The translations under genes and the position numbers were made by a program. A stretch of 39,444 nt of DNA from a virus, in the IMG/VR virus record IMGVR_UViG_3300033153_009965, positions 1 through 39,444 of that record, one strand, 5' to 3'. This document shows positions 7,913-14,750 of this stretch, one piece after another (positions within the stretch are counted from its first letter, which is position 1; every line of letters starts with the position of its first letter). Below the pieces are notes generated by a model. It had not been told where the DNA came from. It did no database searches and saw nothing but the letters and a program-made list of their open reading frames with translations.

Positions 7913-8273
7913 GTTAGAATTTAAACTTGCAAAAAGTAAAGTCCTAGTTGCTCTGACAGTAATGAAAACTATAGTTAATGAGAATATCCCTGCTACTCAA
8001 GCAGAGATAGGGGTTATCTTCTCAGCTATGACTGCGTTATCTCATGCCCACGATGCAGAGGGAGTTAAGGATACAGTAACTATTTCCATCCCTTATGAGC
8101 AGGCTTGCTCAATCTGGCATAGCTGTAATGTAGTTATTCAAAATGAGCTTTACCATTCAAAGCTGGATGAGACCTACATATTAGAGGTGATGAACACTAT
8201 TGCACCTGCACTGGATGAGTTTATAGCTGTGCAAGCTAACAGACCAAAATTGGAGTTAATCAATGGCAACTAA
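7896..8273 (+). CDS. Hypothetical helical protein, 125 residues
   Basis: Starts at TTG 7896, overlapping the HTH gene, with AAGGA about 8 bases upstream. Helical throughout (KSKVLVALTVMKTIVNEN, AEIGVIFSAMTALSHAHDAEG, LEVMNTIAPALDEFIAVQ). No catalytic motif and no membrane segment. It is probably co-transcribed with the HTH gene and the 59-residue gene that it overlaps at 8263. Function unknown. Confidence 0.6.
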   Translation: MNTKNKLEFKLAKSKVLVALTVMKTIVNENIPATQAEIGVIFSAMTALSHAHDAEGVKDTVTISIPYEQACSIWHSCNVVIQNELYHSKLDETYILEVMNTIAPALDEFIAVQANRPKLELINGN

Positions 8274-8442
8274 AGAAGATGGTGGAGACAGTAAGGAAGT
8301 TAAATTAGGAACTAAAATTGTTAACATCAGCCTTATAAGGAATGCTAAAATAATTAATGACTTACTTAATGAACATGGGGAAGTTTATGTAACAAATCCC
8401 CATGGTTTACCTATAAAGATAACTTTTGCTACTTTAGGTTAG
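8263..8442 (+). CDS. Small hypothetical protein, 59 residues
   Basis: ATG at 8263, overlapping the previous gene by 11 bases, and stop TAG at 8440-8442. The product runs from MATKEDGGDSKEVKLG through KIVNISLIRNAKIINDLLNE to a beta-like HGEVYVTNPHGLPIKITFATLG. It is the last + strand gene before the convergent late operon and overlaps that operon's final stop by 4 bases. No family recognised. Confidence 0.55.
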   Translation: MATKEDGGDSKEVKLGTKIVNISLIRNAKIINDLLNEHGEVYVTNPHGLPIKITFATLG

Positions 8443-8582
8443 TCCCCCTCAAAAGGTGGGTCCGGGGGGTGCAATTTATCGTACTTATCCCTACGTTTCC
8501 ACCATTTAGGCTTATTACGCCTGCTCCATTTTTTAGGTTTTGGTTTCTTTTCAGGATTAGTTGGAGTAGATGAACCCATCAT
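8439..8582 (-). CDS. Small Lys/Pro/Trp-rich protein, about 47 residues
   Basis: The frame is open from 8651, but the sensible start is the ATG pair at 8582/8579, overlapping the end of the phosphoesterase gene by 26 bases. The product is strongly basic and disordered: TNPEKKPKPKKWSRRNKPKWW, ending HPPDPPFEGD. It is the last gene of the late operon. Its composition suggests nucleic-acid or membrane contact; no family recognised. Confidence 0.5.
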   Translation of the reverse strand: MMGSSTPTNPEKKPKPKKWSRRNKPKWWKRRDKYDKLHPPDPPFEGD

Positions 8583-9318
8583 ACACCGCTTTGTTATTCT
8601 TAATGTTAATTGGGTAAAAATACCAATCATCTTTCCCATTACTGTACACAAAGTTAAACATTTTAGTCCAATTGTCGGAGTCCATATATCCGAAGACTGG
8701 CGCAGTTTCGTCCCCTAACCATCCACCAGAGATACAGGTTACAGAGACTCCATCGGCTCTCTTATAAGTATACACCTGTTCCCTATGAGTATGACCAAAC
8801 ATGAGAGAAATGCCCTTATTATGGGCTGTACCAGACGCACAGTTCTTTCCTGCGTTGTAAGGCTGATGTCTCATAAATAGGTTTGAATCCAGAACCCTAT
8901 GAAGTTGGGTCTTTCCGAATGGGATATAGTTTATGCCTAAGCGGTCGAATTGAAGTAATTCTGGCAAGGAGAACAGTTCATAGAGTTCTGGACATTTTTT
9001 GATTATGTACCTAACCATGCGAAATTCATGGTTACCCTCTACGAAATTTATCTCAGCATTGGGGAATAAGGTACGCAATTCCTCCAGCTTCTTTATACTC
9101 TGATAAATCTCGTCCTTGAGAGTCTCCTTGATGCTCATAGCCTCAGGGAGTTTATCGTGGAGACTAAACCAATAAAAATCGCAGAAGTCTCCCATAATGT
9201 TAATTTGGTCAATAGCCAGCTTTTTATCATGGTCAATAGCAATTGAGAGCATGATATCGTAGGCTTTCTCGTCATGCCATGGAATGTGGCAATCAGGGAT
9301 ATTTAACGCAACTTTCAA
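8557..9318 (-). CDS. Calcineurin-like metallophosphoesterase
   Basis: 253 residues with the full dimetal phosphoesterase set: IPDCHIPWHD (Asp-x-His), NIMGDFCDFYWFS (GDxxD), FVEGNHEFR (GNHE), MRHQPYN (His) and LMFGHTHRE (GHxH). Many phages encode such an enzyme; substrates (nucleotides, RNA ends or phosphoproteins) are rarely known. The start is TTG at 9318, because the conserved VALNIPDCH follows at once and AAGGA is 7 bases upstream. That AAGGA sits in a perfect 7-bp hairpin filling the gap to the spanin gene. Confidence 0.9.
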   Translation of the reverse strand: MKVALNIPDCHIPWHDEKAYDIMLSIAIDHDKKLAIDQINIMGDFCDFYWFSLHDKLPEAMSIKETLKDEIYQSIKKLEELRTLFPNAEINFVEGNHEFRMVRYIIKKCPELYELFSLPELLQFDRLGINYIPFGKTQLHRVLDSNLFMRHQPYNAGKNCASGTAHNKGISLMFGHTHREQVYTYKRADGVSVTCISGGWLGDETAPVFGYMDSDNWTKMFNFVYSNGKDDWYFYPINIKNNKAVYDGFIYSN

Positions 9319-9335
9319 TAACTAATCCTTAGTTA
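9319..9335 (-). promoter_or_regulatory. Hairpin enclosing the phosphoesterase ribosome-binding site
   Basis: On the transcribed strand, TAACTAA-GGA-TTAGTTA is a perfect 7-bp stem with a three-base loop that contains the Shine-Dalgarno core. It fills the whole intergenic gap, and the TTG start follows directly. Confidence 0.5.
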
Positions 9336-9635
9336 CTAGGGCACTTGAAACCTCATTGGCGAGGTACAAGTAAATTTCATGGCTCTAATATCTGCCCAAA
9401 GCTTCTTGTCTTCGGGGTTAACGTATCCTTCTACTCTTTTACATTTCTTTTTCTGCCACCATTTCTTCTTTTCACAGATTTCATGGGGGTAACAAAGACC
9501 GGACTTATCGGCACATATTTCTAACCTACGGTCCTTTAATTTCAGCAATGACGAGCCTAGAGAGGCGCACGATATCACGCTCAATGTGGTCAAGAACATT
9601 CCTACCGTGAGGATTTTTATCCGCTTCTTCGTCAT
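9336..9635 (-). CDS. Putative outer-membrane spanin lipoprotein (Rz1-like)
   Basis: 99 residues from the ATG at 9635 (GGAGA 7 bases upstream; the frame is open back to 9680). The N terminus is a lipoprotein signal: KKRIK, hydrophobic core ILTVGMFLTTLSV and lipobox VISC followed by ASLG. The mature part is basic, with several cysteines (EICADKSGLCYPHEICEKKKWW). It starts inside the preceding membrane-anchored gene in another frame, the classic Rz/Rz1 arrangement for disrupting the outer membrane at lysis. Function is assigned from architecture and position. Confidence 0.65.
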   Translation of the reverse strand: MTKKRIKILTVGMFLTTLSVISCASLGSSLLKLKDRRLEICADKSGLCYPHEICEKKKWWQKKKCKRVEGYVNPEDKKLWADIRAMKFTCTSPMRFQVP

Positions 9636-9738
9636 ACTTTTTCTCCAAAGCCAGTAGTTTTCTAGAATATTTGGTGGCATTTTTATGTTGCCAAAGACCT
9701 ATAGTAGTCCCTAGCAATCCCAATATTGCTTTAACCAC
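9526..9738 (-). CDS. Putative inner-membrane spanin (Rz-like)
   Basis: 70 residues from GTG 9738, overlapping the holin-candidate stop (TAGTG). A short hydrophobic N-terminal segment (AILGLLGTTIGLW) is followed by a charged helical stretch (KYSRKLLALEKKYDEEADKNP, then NVLDHIERDIVRLSRLVIAEI) that could be a periplasmic coiled coil. It shares 110 bases out of frame with the lipoprotein gene. It is short for an i-spanin, and the membrane segment is only about 13 residues, so a membrane-associated lysis accessory is an alternative. Confidence 0.5.
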   Translation of the reverse strand: MVKAILGLLGTTIGLWQHKNATKYSRKLLALEKKYDEEADKNPHGRNVLDHIERDIVRLSRLVIAEIKGP

Positions 9739-10073
9739 TATGCTTTCTTAGGTAGTTTAACGGATAGGAGCCAGTCGAGAAAAAAGGCTACTGTCTTATA
9801 AGCCTTATTGTCGCTAAATTCCTTAAGTGGCTCTAGAAACTTAAATTCTGTATCTTTACTGATTGTGAGTAATGCACTCATAAGAGGTTTAATAACTAGT
9901 CTAGCGGTAACCATAATTGATAGCACCTGAGCCAATAAGGGGTACTTCTCTGCGTACTGTGCGAGGAAGGGACCTATAATCATGAATAGGGTATTTAGTT
10001 CTGCTGGGACTTCACCTGCAAAACACACTAAGGGAAATAGCGCAAATAACGCTAAATAAAAAATTGGTTTCAT
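9738..10073 (-). CDS. Putative holin-like membrane protein
   Basis: About 111 residues from the ATG at 10073, with AGGAG 5 bases upstream; an in-frame GTG at 10103 would add ten. It has an N-terminal hydrophobic segment resembling a signal sequence (MKPIFYLALFALFPLVCFAG), then two possible membrane helices (NTLFMIIGPFLAQYAEKYPL and LAQVLSIMVTARLVIKPLMSAL), and a charged C terminus ending KLPKKA. Position just before the spanins supports a holin role; no specific holin family recognised. Confidence 0.55.
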   Translation of the reverse strand: MKPIFYLALFALFPLVCFAGEVPAELNTLFMIIGPFLAQYAEKYPLLAQVLSIMVTARLVIKPLMSALLTISKDTEFKFLEPLKEFSDNKAYKTVAFFLDWLLSVKLPKKA

Positions 10074-10081
10074 ACCTGCTC

Positions 10082-10213
10082 CTATGTATATATAATTAGC
10101 CACTGTCCACCAGTGGTTTTAACTACTATGTTTATAACTGCAACACCACCTATGATGGCATCGAGTCTAACCTTAAGTTGTGCGGGAGTTCCTTCAAATA
10201 ATTCTGTTGTCAT
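10082..10213 (-). CDS. Small conserved phage protein, 43 residues
   Basis: ATG at 10213 overlaps the preceding stop (ATGA); stop TAG at 10082-10084. The product reads TELFEGTPAQLKVRLDAIIG, then GVAVINIVVKTTGGQWLIIYT. This resembles the short phage proteins with a GTPAQ...W-L-I-I-Y pattern seen near late and lysis genes; their role is unknown. The gene fills the gap between a virion gene and the holin candidate. Confidence 0.6.
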   Translation of the reverse strand: MTTELFEGTPAQLKVRLDAIIGGVAVINIVVKTTGGQWLIIYT

Positions 10214-12228
10214 ATTAACATCTCGTTTGTTCGGTTAAGGTGGTCAATAATCTCTGTCTTCTGGTATATATTGAGGTCCTCTCTTCTATTGATATCTCTA
10301 GAGTACAACTGTCTGTCGGCTGGGTCAATTAACTTGCTGTCCCATGCGCCATATTCATCATATTCAAATAGGTTAGGGTACTGCCGAGCCAATATAGGCA
10401 TGAACTTCTTCATCTTTTCAGGGTTCTTCATAGCCTCTTTTACCTGAACAACTAAATCAATATTGTCTGTTTGCTGCGCTAATTTAGCTAATAGTAGGTG
10501 CGGTTTAGCCATAACTTGTTCAGTATTTCTTGGAAGTTCTATATCTAACAGAGCCTCTGGAATTGAATCCGGGCTTCTACTATTATTCACTGGCTCAATA
10601 GACCTTTCTATAGAGGTTCCCATTCTAACTCCTGTAGCTCCCATAGCTGCTCCTCTTTTAATCGGACCGCTGAAAACTTCACCCCGCAACATTTTTCCTG
10701 CTGCTCTGGATTTAACAGAAGGAATAAGCCCACCAATATTTTCAAAGGACTTAGGTTTCATTGTCCGATACCCACCAACTCCCGCAAGAAATCCCATTGT
10801 AGGACTCCCTCCGATAGCTCCCATGGCTCCAGCTCCAGCTCCACCTAGACCTAAAGCGGATAAGAGGTCAATAAACCCCTCAAAACTAGAAGCCTTTGCT
10901 AGTTCTTTGGCAGGAAGTCTGTCCATAGTAGCAACAATATTTAGTAAATTATGTGAGTAATTATTATTTCTAGATATAAGTTGTCCTGCATCCACAAGAC
11001 CACTTCCAGACCGAATCATTACACCTTTAGTAGCTTCTTCTATTGTTCCTTTCAAAGCAGAGACAATATCCATTAATATTTCTGCTTCTTGAGCTACTGC
11101 ATCCGAAGCCGGAGAAAAGTATTTATCTGTCTTTACTAGGCTTCCTAAATACTGTTTTCTAGCTTGTAATTCGGATAAGGAAAGTTTCTTATCTAGGGGT
11201 AACCATTGCCTAATTATATCCTCTCTTACCTTCCTAGCTTTAGGGTCATATTTGGCTCTACCAGTGGCTAAATCCTTAGCACTGGTGCCGCCCTTAGTAG
11301 ATGCTCTATCTCGAATAAGGTTTACGTCTATCTTTTTAGTATTGGGTAACTCCTCTACTTGTTTAACAATATCATTTGTTTGTTCGCTTAATTCCTGTAA
11401 ATAACCACCTTCTCTACCTCCTGATTCAGCAAATTCAGAATATGGTTTTCCTCCAAACCCTTTAGACCCTATACGAGTATGAGTTGTAGAGACTTTACCT
11501 CTAATCTTTTCTAAGAATAATGTAGGGTTTCCTAAGTCTTTCTCTAGACCTAGTTCTAATATAGTTGCTCCGGCTACTTCAGGAGTAGTCCTATCCATAA
11601 GTTTAGCCATTTTTCCAGAAGGGACCATTCTACTAAGTCTAGTAGCTGTTGCTTTACCTCCTATACTCTTTATTGCTTGGGATACTTTAGGGAACATTTC
11701 AGCGGTTTTTTGAATACCTTTCATCCCGCCCTTAGCGAGAATATACGGGTCCATAATAATATCTGTTGCTACCCCGCCAATAGCTTTAAGGGGGAGGTTC
11801 ATTTGCTCTGTACTCTCCAACTCCTCTTGTCTCATCATTATTTCTTGAGGGTTAGCCCCTTCTGTAAGAGCTGCTGTAGGGATAGGGATATCTTTAACCC
11901 CATACTTATCCATAATATCTGAACCAGTTATAGTTTCAGAAGACGGAGCAAAAGTTGAAAACGCTGCTTCACCTAAAGCTTTACCTACCCCTTCTGGAGC
12001 TTCATGTACAAAAGTTCTAAGCTGTCTAGCCCCAAATCGGTCTGCTATTTGCCCTAATTCTTGAACAGTATTTAAGTCTTCATCTTGTGTCCCCCCATAC
12101 TCCTCTTCAGGAACAGCAAGTAGGTCCACTTGCTTAGGAGAGAATGTCCTTCCACTCGCTTTAGGCTTTATCTCATATTTATCAACCTCTTCAGGACTGA
12201 ATGTTCTTGCTTTTTTTGCTTTTCCCAT
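10210..12228 (-). CDS. Large putative internal virion protein, 672 residues
   Basis: Begins with two copies of RTFSPxxVD (near residues 8 and 27), acidic linker sequence, then long helical segments and a Gly/Ala-rich hydrophobic stretch (ALGLGGAGAGAMGAIG, then PTMGFLAGVGGY, near 455-490) that could insert in a membrane. This fits ejected internal proteins of short-tailed phages, which form the conduit through the cell envelope. No enzyme motif seen. It follows the 445-residue gene (ATG at 12228, GAGGAA upstream). Assignment rests on position and composition. Confidence 0.6.
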   Translation of the reverse strand: MGKAKKARTFSPEEVDKYEIKPKASGRTFSPKQVDLLAVPEEEYGGTQDEDLNTVQELGQIADRFGARQLRTFVHEAPEGVGKALGEAAFSTFAPSSETITGSDIMDKYGVKDIPIPTAALTEGANPQEIMMRQEELESTEQMNLPLKAIGGVATDIIMDPYILAKGGMKGIQKTAEMFPKVSQAIKSIGGKATATRLSRMVPSGKMAKLMDRTTPEVAGATILELGLEKDLGNPTLFLEKIRGKVSTTHTRIGSKGFGGKPYSEFAESGGREGGYLQELSEQTNDIVKQVEELPNTKKIDVNLIRDRASTKGGTSAKDLATGRAKYDPKARKVREDIIRQWLPLDKKLSLSELQARKQYLGSLVKTDKYFSPASDAVAQEAEILMDIVSALKGTIEEATKGVMIRSGSGLVDAGQLISRNNNYSHNLLNIVATMDRLPAKELAKASSFEGFIDLLSALGLGGAGAGAMGAIGGSPTMGFLAGVGGYRTMKPKSFENIGGLIPSVKSRAAGKMLRGEVFSGPIKRGAAMGATGVRMGTSIERSIEPVNNSRSPDSIPEALLDIELPRNTEQVMAKPHLLLAKLAQQTDNIDLVVQVKEAMKNPEKMKKFMPILARQYPNLFEYDEYGAWDSKLIDPADRQLYSRDINRREDLNIYQKTEIIDHLNRTNEMLI

Positions 12229-13565
12229 TAGTCAATTTCCTCATATATCCCTTGAGCATTCATCTTAACCTTTAGCTTCTTCTCAGGATTATCCGGGTCA
12301 GTCATATATCTAATACTCATAGGAAGTTCAGCTGTTTTCTTTTTAGCCTTTTTAGCTATGCTTACGGGGTCGAATTTAGGGGCTCTTCTACCTTTTAAAG
12401 CTCCAATGAGTTGTTCTTCTGTTAAATTACCTAGAGAACTTTCATCCGAAATATACCCAGATAGAAGTTGATTTATATTTCTCTTATCGAACTCATTCAT
12501 AACCATAGCAACTTCCATTAAGTCACTAAGGTCCCTTTCTCCTAAATCACCTTTAGTGAACTTGGATAGTAGAGTCTCCCATTTTCTCATTATTTCTGGA
12601 GAGCCTGAGAATCTAGCTTGCTCTGCAGCTGCTAAGTTTCCGACCTCACCAAACATTCTAGGGTAGATAACTGCTAAACCAGACTGGGCAATAGGATTTC
12701 CTGCCTGAATTAAGGCAATAGCTCGATTAGCTGAAGAAACAGCTTTTCTAGAAGCTTGATATTCTTTATCCCCTTGAATATCGTCCCTAATACCTCTCAA
12801 TTCCTTCTGTTGTTTGACTGTGAATTTAGGAAGGTCAGTACCTTTTTGGGCTCCCCCTTTAAGTCGCCGTATATTTTGAGGGTCTGAAGGAGAAGCGGTT
12901 CCCATTTCCTCTGTAGTTGGGTCTTTAAATATTCTCTGTGCGAATCCTACTTGAGGTCCTCGTATTTGTTTCCCTTTATATCTAAGCTCTCCGCTAGAAG
13001 TATTAAAGTCTGCATATACTGTTTTACCTTCTAGCTCTATTGGTTTGAGTTGCCATAAGCCTCTAATGGGCTTATCTCCAGTTTTAGCCTTCTCTTTAGC
13101 TATTAGATATTTGTGCTCTTGGTCTTGAAGACTTTGCTTTCTTTTCACGCTAGAATCAATAGTTTTAATAGCCGTATCTACAACAGCATTATCCCCATAA
13201 CCCCCGAAAAGTATTGCGCCTAAAGCTCCACTAGCTCCTGCCCAAATAGCATCAGTGTCTGAGTCAGCTTGTCTGTTGTGTAATAATTGTAAAAGTGCAT
13301 TTTCATTTGTAGGTAACTGGGATTGTTCTGGTGCAGCTTGTTGTGTTGCAACAGGAGTTTCTGCTCCATATTTTTGGAATCGCTCTAACCCAACATCCTC
13401 AGGTGCAGTCTCTGTTTCAACAGAAGCTACCCCTCTAGCAGGAGTTGCCGCTTGAACAGGAGCCCTCTTTTTCTTCTTAGTCTCGGGAGCATACGGAATT
13501 TGAACTTCCTGCTCCTTAGACTTACCCAATAAATTCATTAATGAGTCTCTACTACTTTCAGCCAT
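12228..13565 (-). CDS. Putative internal virion or ejection protein, 445 residues
   Basis: Disordered N-terminal third rich in Lys, Pro, Ala and Gln (KKKKRAPVQAATPARGV; TPVATQQAAPEQSQLP), a short Gly/Ala hydrophobic patch (AGASGALGAILFGGYG), then helical sequence (TVKQQKELRGIRDDIQGDKE; RDLSDLMEVAMVMNEF). AGAGGATAAA precedes the ATG. With its neighbours on either side it forms a set of probable internal or tail-tip proteins. No family recognised with certainty. Confidence 0.6.
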   Translation of the reverse strand: MAESSRDSLMNLLGKSKEQEVQIPYAPETKKKKRAPVQAATPARGVASVETETAPEDVGLERFQKYGAETPVATQQAAPEQSQLPTNENALLQLLHNRQADSDTDAIWAGASGALGAILFGGYGDNAVVDTAIKTIDSSVKRKQSLQDQEHKYLIAKEKAKTGDKPIRGLWQLKPIELEGKTVYADFNTSSGELRYKGKQIRGPQVGFAQRIFKDPTTEEMGTASPSDPQNIRRLKGGAQKGTDLPKFTVKQQKELRGIRDDIQGDKEYQASRKAVSSANRAIALIQAGNPIAQSGLAVIYPRMFGEVGNLAAAEQARFSGSPEIMRKWETLLSKFTKGDLGERDLSDLMEVAMVMNEFDKRNINQLLSGYISDESSLGNLTEEQLIGALKGRRAPKFDPVSIAKKAKKKTAELPMSIRYMTDPDNPEKKLKVKMNAQGIYEEID

Positions 13566-13573
13566 TTTATCCT

Positions 13574-13756
13574 CTAATATCCAGAACTCTTTCTCTTTAT
13601 TTTCATAGATTTCATACGTCCAGATTCATAAGAATCCTTAGAATCCTTACCCCCTGAACCCATAGGCATTGATGAGTCGGACTCACTTAAAACTGCTTTG
13701 ATTTTGGTCAATGCCAAATTCTTCTTCTTCTTCTTCTTTTTACTGTCATGCGCCAT
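13574..13756 (-). CDS. Lys/Ser-rich small protein, 60 residues
   Basis: Very basic and low in complexity: a run of seven lysines near the start (HDSKKKKKKKNLA), then Ser/Gly/Asp-rich sequence and a KSMKIKRKSSGY tail. AGGAGAATAAA precedes the ATG. Within the virion gene block, so it may be a minor packaged protein. The AAG/AAA run is a possible slippage tract. Confidence 0.55.
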   Translation of the reverse strand: MAHDSKKKKKKKNLALTKIKAVLSESDSSMPMGSGGKDSKDSYESGRMKSMKIKRKSSGY

Positions 13757-13765
13757 TTTATTCTC

Positions 13766-14311
13766 CTAAAAAAGACCTAAAAATTTACCCTTCTTTGCAG
13801 GAGGGATGAATTGACTCGCTAAACCTAATTGAGCACCGCCTAGTGCTAGTGCTGATTGTGTTCCTGCCATATTTCCTAGCAAGGACTCCCAATCACCTAG
13901 TCTTCTCTCGTAATCTGTGTCTTCTTGTTGCCCTGCAGCCATAGCAGTTTTTAGCTCTGTGTTTCTTCTCTGAGCGTCTGAACCACCTTTGGAAGCAGCA
14001 TATCTACTTTGATTTTGTCCTGACCTTCTTATTGATTCCGAAGCCTTTGAAGGCGCATCCATCATCTTTTGTCTGCGCTTGATGAGGTCCTGCATTTGAC
14101 TTCCGGTAGTCTCTTGAGTCTGACCGTAAATCCTTTCACCCATCTGGCGACCAAATTGGTTACCTGAGCCCATCAACCGAATCCGGTCTCGCTGCATCTT
14201 TTTGTCGCCTTCGTCTTTTTTCTCATCCCTTTTGCTGGAAGCATACGCTAAACTACCTCCACCTGTCATAGGAGCCGCTGCCACGCCAATTACATCAGTA
14301 AGCCATCCCAT
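13766..14311 (-). CDS. Putative internal virion protein, 181 residues
   Basis: The N terminus has a short hydrophobic start (GWLTDVIGVAAAPMTGGGS), then a polar, basic, Gln- and Met-rich middle (RIRLMGSGNQFGRQMGERIYG; RRSGQNQSRYAASKGG) and an Ala/Leu-rich C terminus (TQSALALGGAQLGLASQFIPP). This resembles small internal proteins of short-tailed phages. GAGGGAATAAT lies before the ATG. No catalytic motif. Confidence 0.55.
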   Translation of the reverse strand: MGWLTDVIGVAAAPMTGGGSLAYASSKRDEKKDEGDKKMQRDRIRLMGSGNQFGRQMGERIYGQTQETTGSQMQDLIKRRQKMMDAPSKASESIRRSGQNQSRYAASKGGSDAQRRNTELKTAMAAGQQEDTDYERRLGDWESLLGNMAGTQSALALGGAQLGLASQFIPPAKKGKFLGLF

Positions 14312-14312
14312 A

Positions 14313-14750
14313 TTATTCCCTCATAACCATAAATGTTATTGTTAAATTTTCGGTTGCTTGACTAGCTTTTAAATAGACTGTCGAGCCATCCCACGCAGTA
14401 GGACCGTCAATTACTATGCCATTACCCCTATGCCTAAGTATTATCCTATATTTGGGGGTAATCTTCAAGTTATGTCTAATACCTACCTCAGTCCCAGCAG
14501 AAGGAAGGGTAACGGTAAGTATCTGCCCGTTCATATTATTAGTTAGGGTAATGCCCCTCTGAAATAGAGAGTTCAAACCATCTGCTTGCTCTCTAGCTAC
14601 CTTTTCATGATATTCCTGCTTTTCAGTTTTAGGGGGTTTAGAAGGAGGGTTCAATTCACTCTCTTCTACAGTAGATTCTAAAGGAGCAGGCTTTAAGTAC
14701 TTGTCGGAAGGTAAATCTACTAAAACAGGTTTAAATTCAGGGACTCTCAT
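14313..14750 (-). CDS. Putative tail accessory protein, 145 residues
   Basis: Pro-rich, acidic N-terminal half (KPAPLESTVEESELNPPSKP) followed by a beta-rich C-terminal domain (NMNGQILTVTLPSAGTEVGI; PKYRIILRHRGNGIVIDGPT; TVYLKASQATENLTITF). The C-terminal beta domain resembles small phage tail or capsid add-on domains. The start overlaps the end of the 754-residue gene, with AAGGGAA upstream. Specific role unknown. Confidence 0.55.
   Translation of the reverse strand: MRVPEFKPVLVDLPSDKYLKPAPLESTVEESELNPPSKPPKTEKQEYHEKVAREQADGLNSLFQRGITLTNNMNGQILTVTLPSAGTEVGIRHNLKITPKYRIILRHRGNGIVIDGPTAWDGSTVYLKASQATENLTITFMVMRE

Noticed and set aside
8443-8480. C-run and G-run near the convergent gene ends as a terminator
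   Set aside because: No clean stem and no U-run on either strand; the bases encode the Pro-rich tail of the small reverse gene.
10463-10960. Long forward frame opposite the 672-residue gene (also 20026-20475, 13255-13455, 28218-28481)
   Set aside because: Shadows of low-complexity coding sequence on the other strand; Pro/Ser-rich peptides without ribosome sites.
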